In this document: positions 34,790 to 47,810 of the stretch, piece by piece | How the letters are laid out: every line of letters begins with the position of its first letter | Numbering within the stretch: position 1 is the first letter of the stretch | Assembly (NCBI GenBank): GCA_036936605.1 | Contig: JAUPFV010000001.1 | Coordinates: forward strand, 248,246,925 to 248,310,924 | Direction: 5' to 3' | Source: Limnanthes douglasii subsp. nivea | Lineage: Eukaryota; Streptophyta; Magnoliopsida; Brassicales; Limnanthaceae | Length of the DNA: 64,000 nt | Made by a program: the position numbers and the translations under genes | Notes under the pieces: generated by a model | The model's database searches: none | What the model saw: the letters and a program-made list of their open reading frames with translations, nothing else | Told to the model about the DNA's origin: nothing

Positions 34790-35360
34790 GCTAAATTCAA
34801 AACAAACTCGTTTTTAATTTCACAACTAAATACTAGTTGCTTTTTTTTGCAACCAAATTACGTGTAATTCTGCAATTCAATAAATATATTTTTTTGAGAC
34901 TTATTTCCCAACAAAATTACAGGTGATTTCACAACTCTAATTGTTTTATGAAAAAATAAAAAATAATTGTTTCACACCCAAATTACAAGTATTTTCGCAC
35001 TCAATTTTGTATTTTGTTTGTTCGCACAAAAAGACTTATTTAGCAACTAGATTGTTATTCCACAACTATTTTCTTCTTATTTTAATAACAGATTTGTACG
35101 TTTTTTTTCACAACTCCAGTTTTGCATTTATTTATTTAGTAACCAAATTCATATTTCCATAACTATTTTCTTCTTATTTTCGCTATACATTTGCACATAT
35201 TTTCTCAAATAAACAACAATTGATTTTTGGCAACCAAATTACATATAATTTTGTAACTATATAAAAGTTGTTACATATAATTCTGTAACTAAATAACAGT
35301 TGGTTTTTTATAACAAATTGATACGTAATTTTGCAACTAATTTTTTTATAAAATATATTT
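34790..35360. repeat. Imperfect repeats of a 'caaccaaattac...gcaactaatt' unit
   Basis: About eight to ten diverged copies of a 40- to 70-bp unit combine a piece like GCAACCAAATTACATATAAT with a piece like TCACAACT or TTTTGTAACT. The arrangement is loosely tandem. It looks like an old minisatellite or the interior of a non-autonomous transposon. Confidence 0.6.
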
Positions 35361-38109
35361 CACATATCTAGTTTTGTTTGTCTTTAAAAAGAAAAACCAT
35401 TTATATTTTTTGATATATTTTTGGAGCTATAGTTAGAAAGATATGATATTTTTATAAACATAAAAAAATGAGAGAGAAGAACAGTTAGGGTATATAAGTA
35501 TTATAATTAATTCCATGTAGTTCTTTGTAAAAACTAGTTTAATACTATGTGGTTATACGTACTTAACCAAACCTTGGATTGTTATTTATAATAAGTTTGA
35601 TGTTAGATATTGATATACTATCCTAAATTATAATTAAAAAAATCATACATATTATAACATATTATTCATGGTTGGAATGTAAAGTTGAAGTCGAACTAAT
35701 CATGAGAATTTGAAAATCGTATCTTGTTTACAACTGTTAAAATATCTACCAATAATGGTTTGGTTATATATGTTTTTGTTTTAATTATTTAAGATTTATG
35801 TCTCAAAATATTATTTATATTTTTCAATATTTTAATTTTAATTTTAAACTAAAAGAAGTATAAATAAACTATTTGTTTAATAGTTTTTTTAGAAAAAAAT
35901 GAATCTCTTTTAAAAAAATTATAGAACAACATAATAAACGATCACAAACATCAATCACAGTTTTTTATCTGCGTTCAACTTGAAAATAAACAAACATTTC
36001 TTATATCCTTAATTAGTTTTTGTTTAAATCACACTAATTTAATTGTTCAAATTTATGTCTTTTTTTACTTAAAAAGAAATTTGTTACTATTTAATGGTTT
36101 GAATTACTTTTAGGTTATAATATAATGTTAATTAAGCATGTATGTTGAGTTTATAGACCGTTGAATTTGATGTTAGATACAAGTTTTACCCTTCGAGGTC
36201 GTGGTTTAGGTTAGTTGTTTTTAAGTTTCTTGAATTTGCTTTGTTACAGAGATGTCGTCACATTATATCAACACTAGTTGTTTTGTGCTACTAATTTTGA
36301 TTTGGTGCATCAACATTATATGTCATTATTTGTATAGAATCTAGATATACCATGCATAAAATATATAATAATAACAACATATGATGTTGACATTATGAAT
36401 GAATTCATGTTTGCTTTGGTTTTATTTGATTTTTGTATCTTGCTTGGTCATTTGGTTTGGTGGTTGGTTATTTGTTTTGGTTTATCACTGAATATTTGTG
36501 TTTACATTTATGATATTGATATGATGGAAGTCTTTATAGATATTAGCAACTTACGGGACCTCATACTCATACACATCCTCAACTTGTTGTCCATTAATAG
36601 AGAAAGTATTGGAACCCTGTGTTTTATCCCAGAATATAAGTCTCTTTGGAAGTTTATCTCGACCCTCGTATCAAAAGATATATGAAGCTAATTTTAGTAT
36701 GAAAAATGATATCCTATCTTGTTATGGTATGACAAAACTCATAGGATTTTATATTTTTGGTATGGTAATAACTAACAATAGCTTAGTTGAACTTATCTAA
36801 TGGTTTACATTTGTAACATAACATGTGGTGGAGGAGGTAAATCTAAGATTTCGAGAGTTTAAAGTTGGTAAACGTTTTTTTCTTAATTTATCTAATTCTT
36901 TCTTGGTCCTCCCTCAAAATTTTATCAATGCAACTAATCATTGTAATGACGGATTTACTACATATTGCATGAATGACCAGTGATTGAGGAATATTGTCTA
37001 GATAAATTCTATTTTTTTGTTTGAATAGACTAAAATAGTTTCCGAGAATTATTTGTAAAATCCTAAGATAAAAATGAAGAAGTATGTATTTTCTAGATTT
37101 GGACATCTAATCTTAAATCATTATCAATACTTGCAAAGTTCAGTGAGTTTAAATTTATAAATTTGTTATCAGTATTGAAATAAATGAACTTGAAGATCCG
37201 TATTTAGTCAAAAAGGCCATATGAAAGCTCAATTATGTTGAGAAAATTTTATTTAGTTATGGTACGTTGAAGTATGTGTTTCCAACTCTTGGTTTACTTA
37301 TGAATATTTTTTGTTAATTTATTACCTTTAGTCTATCTTTAGCTTTTATCAACTTGTAAAACCAACACATGTGCCTTGGTTTTTCTTAAATCACTACATA
37401 GACCTAACGGTAGCAGTTTGTGACATGTGTGTCCATGGGTTACTAAGCTTGCTTCAAGAGTCGATTCATCTAAAAAAGTTGTAGATATATGTAATTTTTT
37501 TCCGATAATAATACTATAATTTCTATACTCATCGATTTTGTTATTTTTTACTCATAAATCGTTTGTAATGCAAAATAAAAAAGAACACAAATGAGGGTTT
37601 CAACACGAGAAATATTTTATTGTTTAGAGTCAAACCTAAATTGCTTATATGTCGAGTATTCTATAATTCTTTTATATTCCTATGATACAACACGTTTGAA
37701 AGGGTTAGTATTATTCATTATTGGAAATGCTAGTTTCTAAAATTGAGAATTTAAGTGGGGATCTAGAGGAGATTCAAGAATTTGTATTAATTTATAGCAA
37801 AACTTCTCCATATGTTGGCTGAAGGTTAATAGAGGGGTCAAATAAGCTTTGCATTTGTAGTAACGTCTATTTGTTGAAGTGTTGTAATTAAAACTAGTAA
37901 AGAAGATTTCTAGGTAGTAACGTATGTTTGAAATTATTATATTTTATGGGCTAAAAGGTTAGGTTTTCAGGTGTAATATTTTTTATTTTATGTATTTCAG
38001 GTTATGTTTTATGTTTTTTAATTTTATTTTGTCATGATACTTCAAAATTAACTTTTATGTTTATCTCAAAACATACATAAAAATATTTGTTATGCCATTT
38101 GTTTTGTTT

Positions 38110-38385
38110 CTCAGCTTAACAACTGATATTAACGGGTTGCATCGATATTAGTTGTATGTAAAAAAAATTGCACTAATATCGATAGGTAGCATCGATATTT
38201 TTATTTTACAATGGTAACTGATGTCGACTAATCCTTTCAGCATTAGTGCAAAATTTACAGTTTAGAATATATAACTTGTGTTGCTCCAAACAATTAATGT
38301 CGACACAATCCTATGATATTGGTTGATGGTATAATACATAATGCCGATGCATCCCCATCGACATTAGGTGTAATTTTTACAAGTA
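38110..38385. repeat. Inverted short-motif cluster (AATATCGATGC / AATGTCGAC)
   Basis: Within 280 bp the words GATATTAACGGGTTGCATCG, CACTAATATCGATAGGTAGC, ATCGATATT, TGATGTCGACTAATCC, TTAATGTCGACACAATCC and CCATCGACATTAGG occur in both orientations. Dispersed inverted motifs of this type are usual in the subterminal parts of CACTA-type elements, but I found no CACTA terminus here. Confidence 0.45.
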
Positions 38386-39059
38386 TGTTGTGTCGTTGCA
38401 GTCCATCAAAAATAGGTTTCATATATCACGTATCCACGCGACGCCGAATTATTGGTCAAATTGTTCAACCTTATCAATCCTCAAATTTCTTAAACATAAT
38501 TTTACCCTCATTTCTCTAAATATGTCAATCAAGCTCTCTCATGTCTCCTATGAATTTTATAAAAAAAATCTTATAACTATACGAAGATAACTGCTTCTTG
38601 AAAGCCACTGACATTGTGAAGCAAACATTAACGGATGAAATTAAAACATTTTTATGAGGTAGTATATTAAATTTACTAAATGTACGGTATATATTGTATA
38701 TGCATGATGTTGCGTGTTTTAGGATAGAAAGAAGTCTTTATCAAGCTAGAATATTTGAAATCAGTTCCAAGTTTTTTGGTTTCGCCCTTCAGTAAGATGT
38801 TGGGTAAGAGGCGTACAAGATGTTTTCTTTGTTTATTACTGATTCTTTTAAAAAAATTGTTGGAAAAAATGGACATGGACCTAGTTAAAATAGATTATAA
38901 CAAATGGAAATGAATGCATACACCAACAAATTAAATATGCAATAACAAAGAACTTCCTAAAGTGCTGTGTTATTTGTGCTTCGTAATTTTTTTAAGTTTT
39001 CATTATATTATGAAAATATCGTGTTTGTTTGTTAATGTTTTCTTAGTTTAATAGTTAGA

Positions 39060-41110
39060 TATCTCAAACTTAAACAAAAATAGAAATAACAAAGCATAGT
39101 ATGCAAAGGGATAAAGTTAAGTTACAATAAACCAAAGTTACAAAGTATACATTTCGTCCCCGAAAAGGCCTGTCACTCTACGATCTTGTTTAATTACTCA
39201 CTGGATTTGAATATATTTTATCAATCTAATTGAATAATAGATTCATCCAGCCAAGACTATCTTATCTAGACAATTATTTCTAACTAATATGAATGAAATG
39301 TAATCATGTGTTTGGATGGATCATAACTTGTTAATTGAATGCCAACAATATTATAAAAAACATCTTGTTATGAACATCATAAATAACTTAATTCATAAAT
39401 TTCTTACGTTAAAAAAATGATTCTCATTCACGCGAGCAATGCAAACCTATTTTTTTGTTAGAAAGAAATAAACACATTTTAGAGGTAAAAAAGTCGACGA
39501 GCCACATAGAGAAAATGTAAACATGACGCGTTTAAATACGTCGCAATGATGAAACAAATATTTGTTGCTTGTATCAATTTCTTGAAGTTGGCAATTATAT
39601 CAAAGAATTTGAACCTCTTTAGTTATTCATATACTTATTTCCAAGTACCATACCAACTTCATATAGAGGTAAGTCTAATATAATTTTGTTTATTATTCAT
39701 TCCCTCACATGTGACCATGTCTTTTATCGTTCGAACAAATGATATATAGCCCTAAAAATAAAATAAACATCCATTTTCATATAAGTTACCTAAAAAATAA
39801 ATGGAATCATAAACGGGTCATGAAATAACAACTTTTCTTTAATATTTTTACATTTGGTGTCTTCGGGGAGTTTAATGTTTTAGGCAACGTGATTATTTCG
39901 GTTTTACTTGTTAATGCTCTTGTGGTGTTTGTAACTGTTTTTAGCGTTATATGGGTTTATTAATAGGATTTGGTCTTGCTACCAGATTCTTCGATGATAT
40001 GCTCAGAGTGTGATGCCTCACATTTTTTGGAAATAATGTTACCATATTTTTCCACATTCTTCTATATTTACCGATCTATAAGGAAATAACTTGGATTTTT
40101 TCGGGATCAAGTACTTGATAAACCTTTGATAAGATATAAATCATTTATTTCAGATCATATTCAATGACTGAACTAACCATTTTCAAGATATTTTCTTCAT
40201 AAAATCATATTCGTCATATTTACCTTTTGTAACAAAGTTTGTAGTTTCCCACCTATTGTCGATCATAGATTTAACTTATAAAATAACTTTCCATTACCAT
40301 TATATGATATTATCGTATTTAAAATTAGATATTTTCTCATATTTCATAAACGATGCTTTTATATTTATGTGTTGGATATCAAGCAAAATGTGAAATTTCA
40401 CATAGAATTGTTCAAAGTTGACTCGGCTTGTACCAATAAATCGCTTTAATGATGAATGTATACTTTCGACACTAATAATTGGAAAAAAAATTAGTTTGGA
40501 TATGTTACTTGAATATTACATTAATGTATAAGGATTAATGAACTTACCGATTTGTTGTCGTGTTTGGGCTTCACCGTGTTAGTGTATGCATAAATAATTT
40601 TTTCATAGTACGATTTGAGTTAAGATGTTTTAGAATACTCCAAAACCTTAGGATATACGATATATTTCTTCTTTATTTTTGCTATTTTTGTCTGCAACTC
40701 GAAATCATTTTTTTATTACAAGATCAAATTCCAAGAAGCAAGAAACTCGTTTGACATCGTATCTGACATCGTATCTTATGTGAACATTTTCTTTGTATTG
40801 GAAAAAATATTCCTACTTATATGTCACTTGCATAACAAGTGTGTAATGCGCACTCATTTTCTTTCATGAGAAACCAAAGGCGATCCATCGTCCAAATGTA
40901 GTTGTCTAATTTTTTGCATCCATAAAAAAGAATACAATGCAATATGTTAAACATGCTCATGTAACCCTAGCAATTTCAAATAGTGTCCTTCTATACCTCA
41001 TAGTCTTTTGGTTATTATTCATTGCCAAATCATGTGGGAATTCTGTATAAGATCGTTTAAATGTTGGATATGCAAAAGGTATATTTATGACAACTTTACA
41101 TCCATCCGTT
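39060..41110 (-). mobile_element. Decayed FAR1/MULE-related element, copy A
   Basis: It shares stretches in the same order with 50500-53040. Examples are GATATATAGCC followed by AAAATAAAATAAACATCCAT, GGCAACGTGATTATTTCGGT (39882; compare GGCAAGATCATTATTTCGGT at 51410), and the TTTGTCTGCAACTCGAAAT region. The right part encodes a transposase-like fragment on the minus strand. Both copies are old and have no ends I can define. Confidence 0.5.
40560..41110 (-). pseudogene. FAR1/MULE transposase fragment, copy A
   Basis: Minus-strand translation near 41040-40880 gives 'KTMRYRRTLFEIARVT' and then 'CIVFFFMDAKN', a degraded version of the transposase block 'Y..PLLEI.GVT....FCIAF.FL..E', followed in another frame by 'YIWTMDRLWFLMKEN' (usual 'Y.WAL..L..L'). 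The part around 40560-40750 is too eroded to place. Frames change every 20-30 codons, so it is a dead fragment. Its counterpart is at 52450-53035. Confidence 0.5.
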
Positions 41111-42599
41111 ATTATTTGATGCAATTTGACGTAAATATTTTTCTTTAATTGACCAAACTAAAGCTCGTGTTTAATTGATCGATTAATGTAGATTTTTTTT
41201 TAAATTCGAGTTTTTAATTTTTAATTTTTAGTATATAGACTATAGTTTGGAATTTAAAATGTTAAATTGGTTCTTTGTTAGATTTAAGACGAGTGACATG
41301 AAACGTAAATTGATTAATATACTAAGAGTAAAATAATTATTTCAAGTTAAATGAAGTTTTTAATTTAAAAAAGGAAATATATAATAAATTTCAAGTCGTA
41401 TTCAATAATTACCGATAATAAATCATGGTTTTTATTATAAACTATTTTCTAAAAAACATTTTTAAATTATTAAAAATATCTTTAAAAGTATCAAATTTTG
41501 TTTGAACAAATACAATAAAAAAATTATACAAATCGTTATCATGTTTTTACTTTTCGAAAAAAATCAAACTCCAAAACCTCTTAACCTTAAAAATAATTAT
41601 GAATCTAATATTGATATTGAGGTTTTATTTTTTAAATCAAAGAATTAAAGTGTTCATTACTTTGTTCTCAAACTACATATGTATTTATTTTCTTGGGTTT
41701 TTGACATTTAGGACAACAAATTTGACTTATATATATATATATATATCCATATTATTAAAAACCTAATTTTTATTAGTTTGATATATACTTTTATATACTT
41801 ATAATTTATGATTTTAAGCTCGAGTTGGACAAATTGAGGTTTAAGGTTTGTTAAACTGTTTATGTCTTTGCAAGTTTTGATATTAATCCATGAGGTCGGT
41901 ACCCGCAGTTGTAACAGATTACAACCTCTTAGGTCAATATTAGTGTATTTTTTATAAATTTTGCCATGGTCATTGTAAATTAATTGTTTTCACATTTAAT
42001 GTAATAAGATGCTACTAATGATTTGTTTTAAAGAAATTGTTTTTAATAAACTCATCTTCGCGAGCATTTCAGTCCAAACCAATCAAATGAAATGAACCAT
42101 CTGAACCTTTGATATGGAGGATATACAAATGATAATGACCACAATGGATGGTACGGATCTTTCATGACTCCCAACTTCACTGTCAGGGCCGATACCAGAG
42201 CCTTCAATGTTAGATGAGAAGTGATATGAGGTTGAGGTATAACAAAGCACAAACCAAGAGGAAGTTAGGCAATTCACAACAAGTTTATCTCATATTATGA
42301 GACAATATAAAGGATGATTAAACCACATAATATACCACGTCTATATTGGGAGGGTAAGTATCAATAAATGTTTTAACGAGTCCATTAATAAATATTTTGT
42401 ATATTATGTTGTATTTAAAAAATTATATGTTGTTTTATAGGATAGTCCAAGAGCTATATCTTTACGATTTGACAACACTTATGATTTGCTATTGAGTTAA
42501 GAATTGAGCTTTCAACAATTATAAAAAAAGTAGTCAACAACACTGTCTTTGGACCAATGTTTGAGGTATTATGATATTGGCACTCAAATAGTCCACTAG

Positions 42600-43910
42600 A
42601 TAGCTTATACATCAAAATATGGATTCCATATACCAACAAATTTTATTTATCTTCCAAAGAGATGGCGATCACACTGAACTTTGTGGCCAGCATGACAAGT
42701 ATACTGGTGAAAGGATAACTTGTTTATCTTGTCGACAACAAAATATGAGACCCACATACTGTAATGGTGTCAAAGTGTCTTGGTATTTAACTTTTAGTAG
42801 CCATTACATAGATTAAAATTTAACAAAGGGAGTGGGTTAAAAATGTTATGGCTGAAATTCACTTCCACCACGGATCATTTCCTTGGCAGGTTGATTACGA
42901 ATGGGGTATGCTTTTTATAGACGAGCCTACGTTATTTTCTTATTCGGCTACGTTATTTTTGGGAAGGAGATTGGGAAGATAATAAATGCTAACTGATTGT
43001 ATTCCCTCAAGTACTTAGATGTATTCTGTCAATACAAATGGAGGATGCACATTTTAGTGGACTTGTATAGTACGTTACGTCCCACTTCCAAATATGGTAT
43101 GAAGAAGACAAATAAATTTAATGCATTGGTTGAGTGTTGGATATATAAAAATTTCCAAACTTTCATCGTGGTCACCAAGTACATATGTCACATATATATA
43201 TCCATATACTGCATATCCACTTAGGGCAACCGATAAATAATATGTTATGTATCAGACGAAATGGGCACACAATAGACTGTTTAATAGTTGATATAATACA
43301 TTTATTTGATATTGTTCTTATTTTTGTTCTTATTTTTATTTGTATCAATTTAATATACATTTTTTTTTATCATCTCATATTTATCTATAAACATATGAGT
43401 ATATGAGGATGATCAAACTATTCAAAGATATAAATTGGTTTGACTATTGTATTTAGAGTGATGACAAGATTGAGCCGTATAAACTGGATTGTGAGTACTT
43501 TAATAATTTGTCATATACAATGTGTAACTCATAGTATTTTGAAGAATGTTCGTAAGAGAATGAGATGGGACAACATGTTTGCGCGTTGGGAGGATTCAGT
43601 TTGGATGGCTTGAGAGTCTCACATTTTACCGCTGCGGAGAGAGGTTTGCTAGTGGTTGAAGGTTTTGGCATGCATACTACAGAAGGAAACTACAATGTTG
43701 GATCCTTCTAACTTTTTGGTATTTTTTTTATCATCGATTCCAAATAAGAGGAGTCAATGATTTAAAGGGTGCACATGTTTTACACAACTAGGTTGCATAT
43801 GGGATATAAGAGCGTGGTCTTGAAGTACAAGAGATGATTTTCAAGTATGACACTCAAACAAAGTCATGCTACTTTATGAGAAACAATCCAAATATTCGAT
43901 CATATGTGGA
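42600..43910 (+). other. Possible eroded coding region, unrecognised (weak PMD resemblance)
   Basis: Several plus-strand pieces look more protein-like than their surroundings: 'EIHFHHGSFPWQVDYEWGML' (about 42855-42915), 'YSTLRPTSKYGMKKTNKFNA' followed by 'LVECWIYKNFQ' (about 43065-43160), and 'ENEMGQHVCALGGFSLDGLR' followed by 'HFTAAERGLLVVEG' (about 43555-43660). The second resembles the 'LY..L......L.G...LL..WIYEHF' part of PMD proteins, but not strongly enough to name it. Frames are interrupted throughout. It may be a transposon-carried gene in an advanced state of decay. Confidence 0.25.
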
Positions 43911-44293
43911 GGATTATTATTATTATTTATCCACAAATATTATATTTGTATTTGCATTTCTAAAATTTGTGTTTATGTGTATACATTTTTTAGATTTTGG
44001 GATGTATTGCATATTTTTAGTAGATTTTCTGTTTCAAAATTATATTTTTTATTTTTATTTACAACATAAAAAAACTAAAAATAATACAAATAACACATGA
44101 TACATTATGTTAGTATATGGAAAAAAGTCAACTTATAGTAAGGTAAAAGGATGTAGGTTATATATATATATATTAGTTCTATATGATTTCAACCCATCTG
44201 GTCTAAAGCAATTACATTTGGTATATTAAGCTGGCATCTGATTTTGACCCACGTGGACGAAATTAATTTATATTTCTAGTCCTATATTAAACT

Positions 44294-45065
44294 TGATGAG
44301 TCCGGGTTTGTTCGGATCATATCACTAAAGAATCTAGAGAAGGAAATTATAGAAAGACAGAAAGTTATGTTAGGTCCCACAAGTATAATAATACTTGTTC
44401 ATCTCTTTATAGAGATGCGACCTGATGAGTCCGAATTCAGAACGCTCCCCGTAAGGGCAGACCAATGTAAATCTCCCCGGAAACCGGACAGACACTAAGA
44501 ACTCAAATCGGACAGGATTTGAGGACCGGACAGATGACTTCGAAAACTGTGAGCCTGAGGCAGTTCGAACTATGACTAAAGTACTAAAAAACCTAAACAC
44601 TTTCTGACTAAGCTACTTGCCCACTTACTTAAAAACTTATGGGTCTTTAAACATGACCCGGGTCCATTAAATATGACCCGAAAGCCCATAAGGGCCCAAA
44701 TAACATACTATAAATACTCAACCACCAGCATTAACTTCTGGTAATGAAAATTAACTGCTACCAAGCTGCTTAATCATCTCTCCACCTTGAAACACCCTTA
44801 CACCACCGTTAAACACCCCTGTACCACTTTGATACTCCACTTAAAATTACTAACCTACCCTCGGGCTATTTTTATCCACACCACGACCAACTATATTATA
44901 GTGACCAAATATATCTGTAGTGACCATTTCTTAACTTGTGGCTCATAAGACCCGTAAGTACATGAAGTCTTTATTAGGCTTTATTACAAAGTTAATCAAT
45001 GGCTTAAAAATCCGGTCCAAAACTGGGTGATGATCCGAAAAACGATTTTCTTATTGGTAACCGCA
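44294..45065 (-). repeat. 3' LTR of the minus-strand Gypsy element, split by a solo LTR
   Basis: After removal of 44423-44888 (solo LTR plus one target duplication), the remaining 306 bp aligns with the LTR at 50096-50381. The start TGATGAGTCCG resembles the start of the nested LTR for ten bases. The alignment beyond that shows it belongs to the Gypsy LTR. Confidence 0.7.
44423..44883 (+). mobile_element. Solo LTR, copy 2, with 5-bp target duplication, nested in a Gypsy LTR
   Basis: It starts TGATGAGTCCGAATTCAG and ends TTTATCCACACCA, like the solo LTR at 3796-4270, with similarity over the whole length and the same TATA-like CTATAAATAC (about 44708). It is flanked by a perfect CGACC duplication (44418-44422 and 44884-44888). 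It sits inside the 3' LTR of the Gypsy element and is therefore younger than it. Confidence 0.92.
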
Positions 45066-46999
45066 TAGTCCTTGTGAGGTTTTCAAGGGAAAAAATATAA
45101 TGATCCCTCATAAATGGACCAGACACACCAGATCATGATAAGGATAAAGACTTCAAACTTATGCTCGCGCTTGAGCTCCCGAAGCATTTTTTGACCAAAT
45201 CTAGAGTTTGGACTCAAAATGTTCTTTGGTATGGATTTTGATTCTTGGGTTCTGGAGGATCTCCAAAATGAAGTATGATCTTACGTGCTCAAAGTGTTTT
45301 GACCTCTAGAGACTTTTAAGGAATTTATATAGTCTTGTGTTGTTGTAGATTTACCTTTTCACGAGTATTCCTCTTTGTATACCACGTGTCGCTCTTAATT
45401 ATTCATATTAGAAGGGCCATATCATCCAAAAACTTCTCAGCTTTTCACACTTGCATTTAAAACTACGATATTTGAAATTTCCAAAGTGAATCCAATCATT
45501 AAAATAAAGGAAAACAAAGCCAAGTATGAGGGGTGCTCACTTTATAAATACTTCTAGAATTTCTACTCATTTCTTACTTTAATATTTGTAGAGAGATAAA
45601 ATGACACTTAGAAAGATTAATAATGATTATTATTTCAAACAATCTCAAGCCACCATGAAAAAAGTTATCGGTGACATCAACCACCGAGAAAACCTTCACC
45701 GGGTATATGAACCTCTTTTTAGTTATTAACCAATCAAACTAAAGTATTCTGATTTTACTAGGTGCTCAGGCGACTTCTTATCAGGAACCTCCCTCACCTT
45801 AGATTTCCAGCCCCCAGTTTTTTATATGCTCATTTCATTTGATCCTCTTTGTTCAAAGTAATTTATTCCTCTTATTTTTCTTTTAGAAATTATGGCGGGT
45901 AAAAACATAGATCGGTTGTAGAAGGTTTTATATTCAACAAGCCTTTCGAGACTGAGGAAGCATCGATAAGGGTTCCTCTTCCAGTAGTTGACATTCACCC
46001 CTCACTATTACATTCCTTATTTTAGATAAATATGAAGAGTAATTCCAAAGGTTCAGTTAGTAGAAAAGCCGTCGCACACCAAAAAATCTAAAATTGGGCT
46101 AACATATATTGAGATTACTAAGAAAACCCATACAGCATATAGGACCCCTATAGTGAATCCCTGGACCTCTGGTTTGGTTATCTGTCTAACTCTTTGAGCC
46201 TATTTGCGACTCATGTCCTAGCTATCAAGGCCATTTCTCATGAAGAGTCTTGAGCCATGAGCCAAAGAATAAAAAATGCAAACTTAAGAAGAAATATTTT
46301 AAAATCTGAATGAAGCAAAGAGAACTAGATGAAGGCTCTAGTAAAATAAAAGGTACTGAAGAACAATCAGAAGCTGAAACAGTTGAAGCAAGCGAATGGG
46401 TTCGAGCTTCAAAACCCCCTCTTATTACCAGAGATTTGCATACATACCACTTTAGCACCCTTCATAAAATTATATATATATATCGATCACAATTCCCTTG
46501 GCTTGCTTCGAACTTGGTGTAAAATTCAATAAAATGTAATAGTTCAGTTATCAATCCCTAGTAAAACCCCCGTTTCGACCCGGGTTGATGAGCTTGTGCT
46601 ATATACATATATATTTGATTGGGGTTCAAGATTCCAATTTCACCCTAAACTTCTTAAACTCCCCATCCTTTCAAATTTATATCCAAGCTAGGCTAGCCTC
46701 TATACCTAGAGAACAGTAATGTCTTGTATTCTCGCTTTGGAAGGTCAAGTTGATATTGGAAAGACTTTTATCATTTTACATCATCTTTAGAAGGCGGGGA
46801 GACCCTAAAAAGTTACGCTTTAAATTTCAAGTTGTGTGGCGAGGATTTATCTAAAAGGAACATACCATTTAAAATAAAATATCTTATCTCAACCTTCTAA
46901 TAAGATGAGTATATGACACACACTACTAATATTTTTTCTCTTTTTACCCCATGCTTTATTTTTATTCATGGGTGTTCCTTGAGGAAAACCTAGAGATCA
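45066..46999. other. 3' part of the Gypsy element without recognisable coding sequence
   Basis: This is where integrase and any extra frames would be expected, but no HHCC or DDE integrase motif can be read on the minus strand. Open frames near 46310-46520 (+) and 46225-46458 (-) overlap each other and look like chance. The sequence is less A/T-rich than the flanking DNA, in keeping with eroded transposon coding sequence. Confidence 0.4.
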
Positions 47000-47810
47000 C
47001 CGTTGAAGCATGCTAAGGAAACTAATTAATTATCTAGTAAATTCTTAGTTCTCATGACCTTTTCATATTGGATTGCTTCACAATATTCAGCTTGTTGCTT
47101 TAGCACATTGAGGTACTTAGTCCTTGCATACTTCAGCCTTACCAAGATCATGATTGATAAACCATTATAAGTTACTAATCAGCCTCACCATCCTAGCTCC
47201 GCACACATACGTCAAATGAAGCCTAGAATTAGCAGTCTCATACTCAACCTCATACTCAGCCTTATTTTTTTAAGCTTGGAAGCCAAAACGGATGACGTGG
47301 TGCATTGCTTCCCTTGAAGAGGATATCAACCGAACCATTTCCCTACAACTCAAAGCACTGGATCTCTCATCACTTCCAACTACCCAGTTAGGAAGGTAAT
47401 CCCCAGGGAATGTGAAGGTCTCTCATCATAAAAGTTTGTTAATAAGTCAACTAATGATTGAATTTTGATAACATTTATTTTTCTAAAACTTATATCAAGG
47501 TCCTATAGCTCAAATATTATTGTGTTAAATATTCAGAGATATCGGTTTCTAAAGTATACTTCAGAGTGGGAAAGAATTTCAGACATGTATTAAGTGATCT
47601 TGAAAGTATGGCCATATCGTCCTTGTAGCAAAAGCCAACGCAAATGCTAGTTTTTATAACTTAAGGTATTTAGTCCCTCTATCGAATAAAATCTTACTCA
47701 CATAGTAGATGGGATTTAGACACTTGTCAACTTCTCTTGTCAAAATGGAACTTACAATATAATTAGATACGACTAGGTTGATGAACAAGCTCTCAATAGG
47801 ATAGGCTTAG
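47000..47810 (-). pseudogene. Gypsy RT C-terminus and RNase H remnant
   Basis: The minus strand around 47800-47600 reads 'NYIVSSILTREVDKCLNPIY' then 'YVSKILFDRGTKYLKL' and 'KLAFALAFATRTIWPYFQDH'. This is the conserved end of Gypsy RT and start of RNase H ('L..S..AVSAVL.RE....PVYYVSK.L..AE..Y...EKLALALV.AARKLRPYFQ.H'). Further down, 'HHVIRFGFQA' and 'KNKAEYEVEYETANSRLHL' match the plant RNase H block 'QALRLGF.ASNNEAEYEAL..GL.LA'. Stops and frameshifts are present. No integrase follows. Confidence 0.8.

Larger units (their letters stand above)
33291..39060. other. Long non-genic stretch with minor repeats
   Basis: From 33.3 to 34.3 kb the base composition is less A/T-rich, and a minus-strand frame of 122 codons (33360-33728) is open, but it matches no family I recognise. 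A TATAAAAG at 33865 is isolated. From 34.4 to 39.0 kb the sequence is very A/T-rich, and the open frames look like chance. Three small repeats are listed separately. Confidence 0.5.

Noticed and set aside
36395..36685. Hydrophobic plus-strand open frame of 96 codons
   Set aside because: It is Leu/Ile/Phe-rich as expected from T-rich DNA, with no domain, no neighbouring exons and no codon-use signal.
44422..44490. Possible hammerhead ribozyme: CTGATGAGTCCG at the start of the solo LTR matches a hammerhead core
   Set aside because: The leading C belongs to the target duplication, and it is T in the other copy. The GAAAC that must follow stem II is not at a position where GTCCG could pair, so the fold is incomplete. 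Other catalytic parts are missing in both copies.
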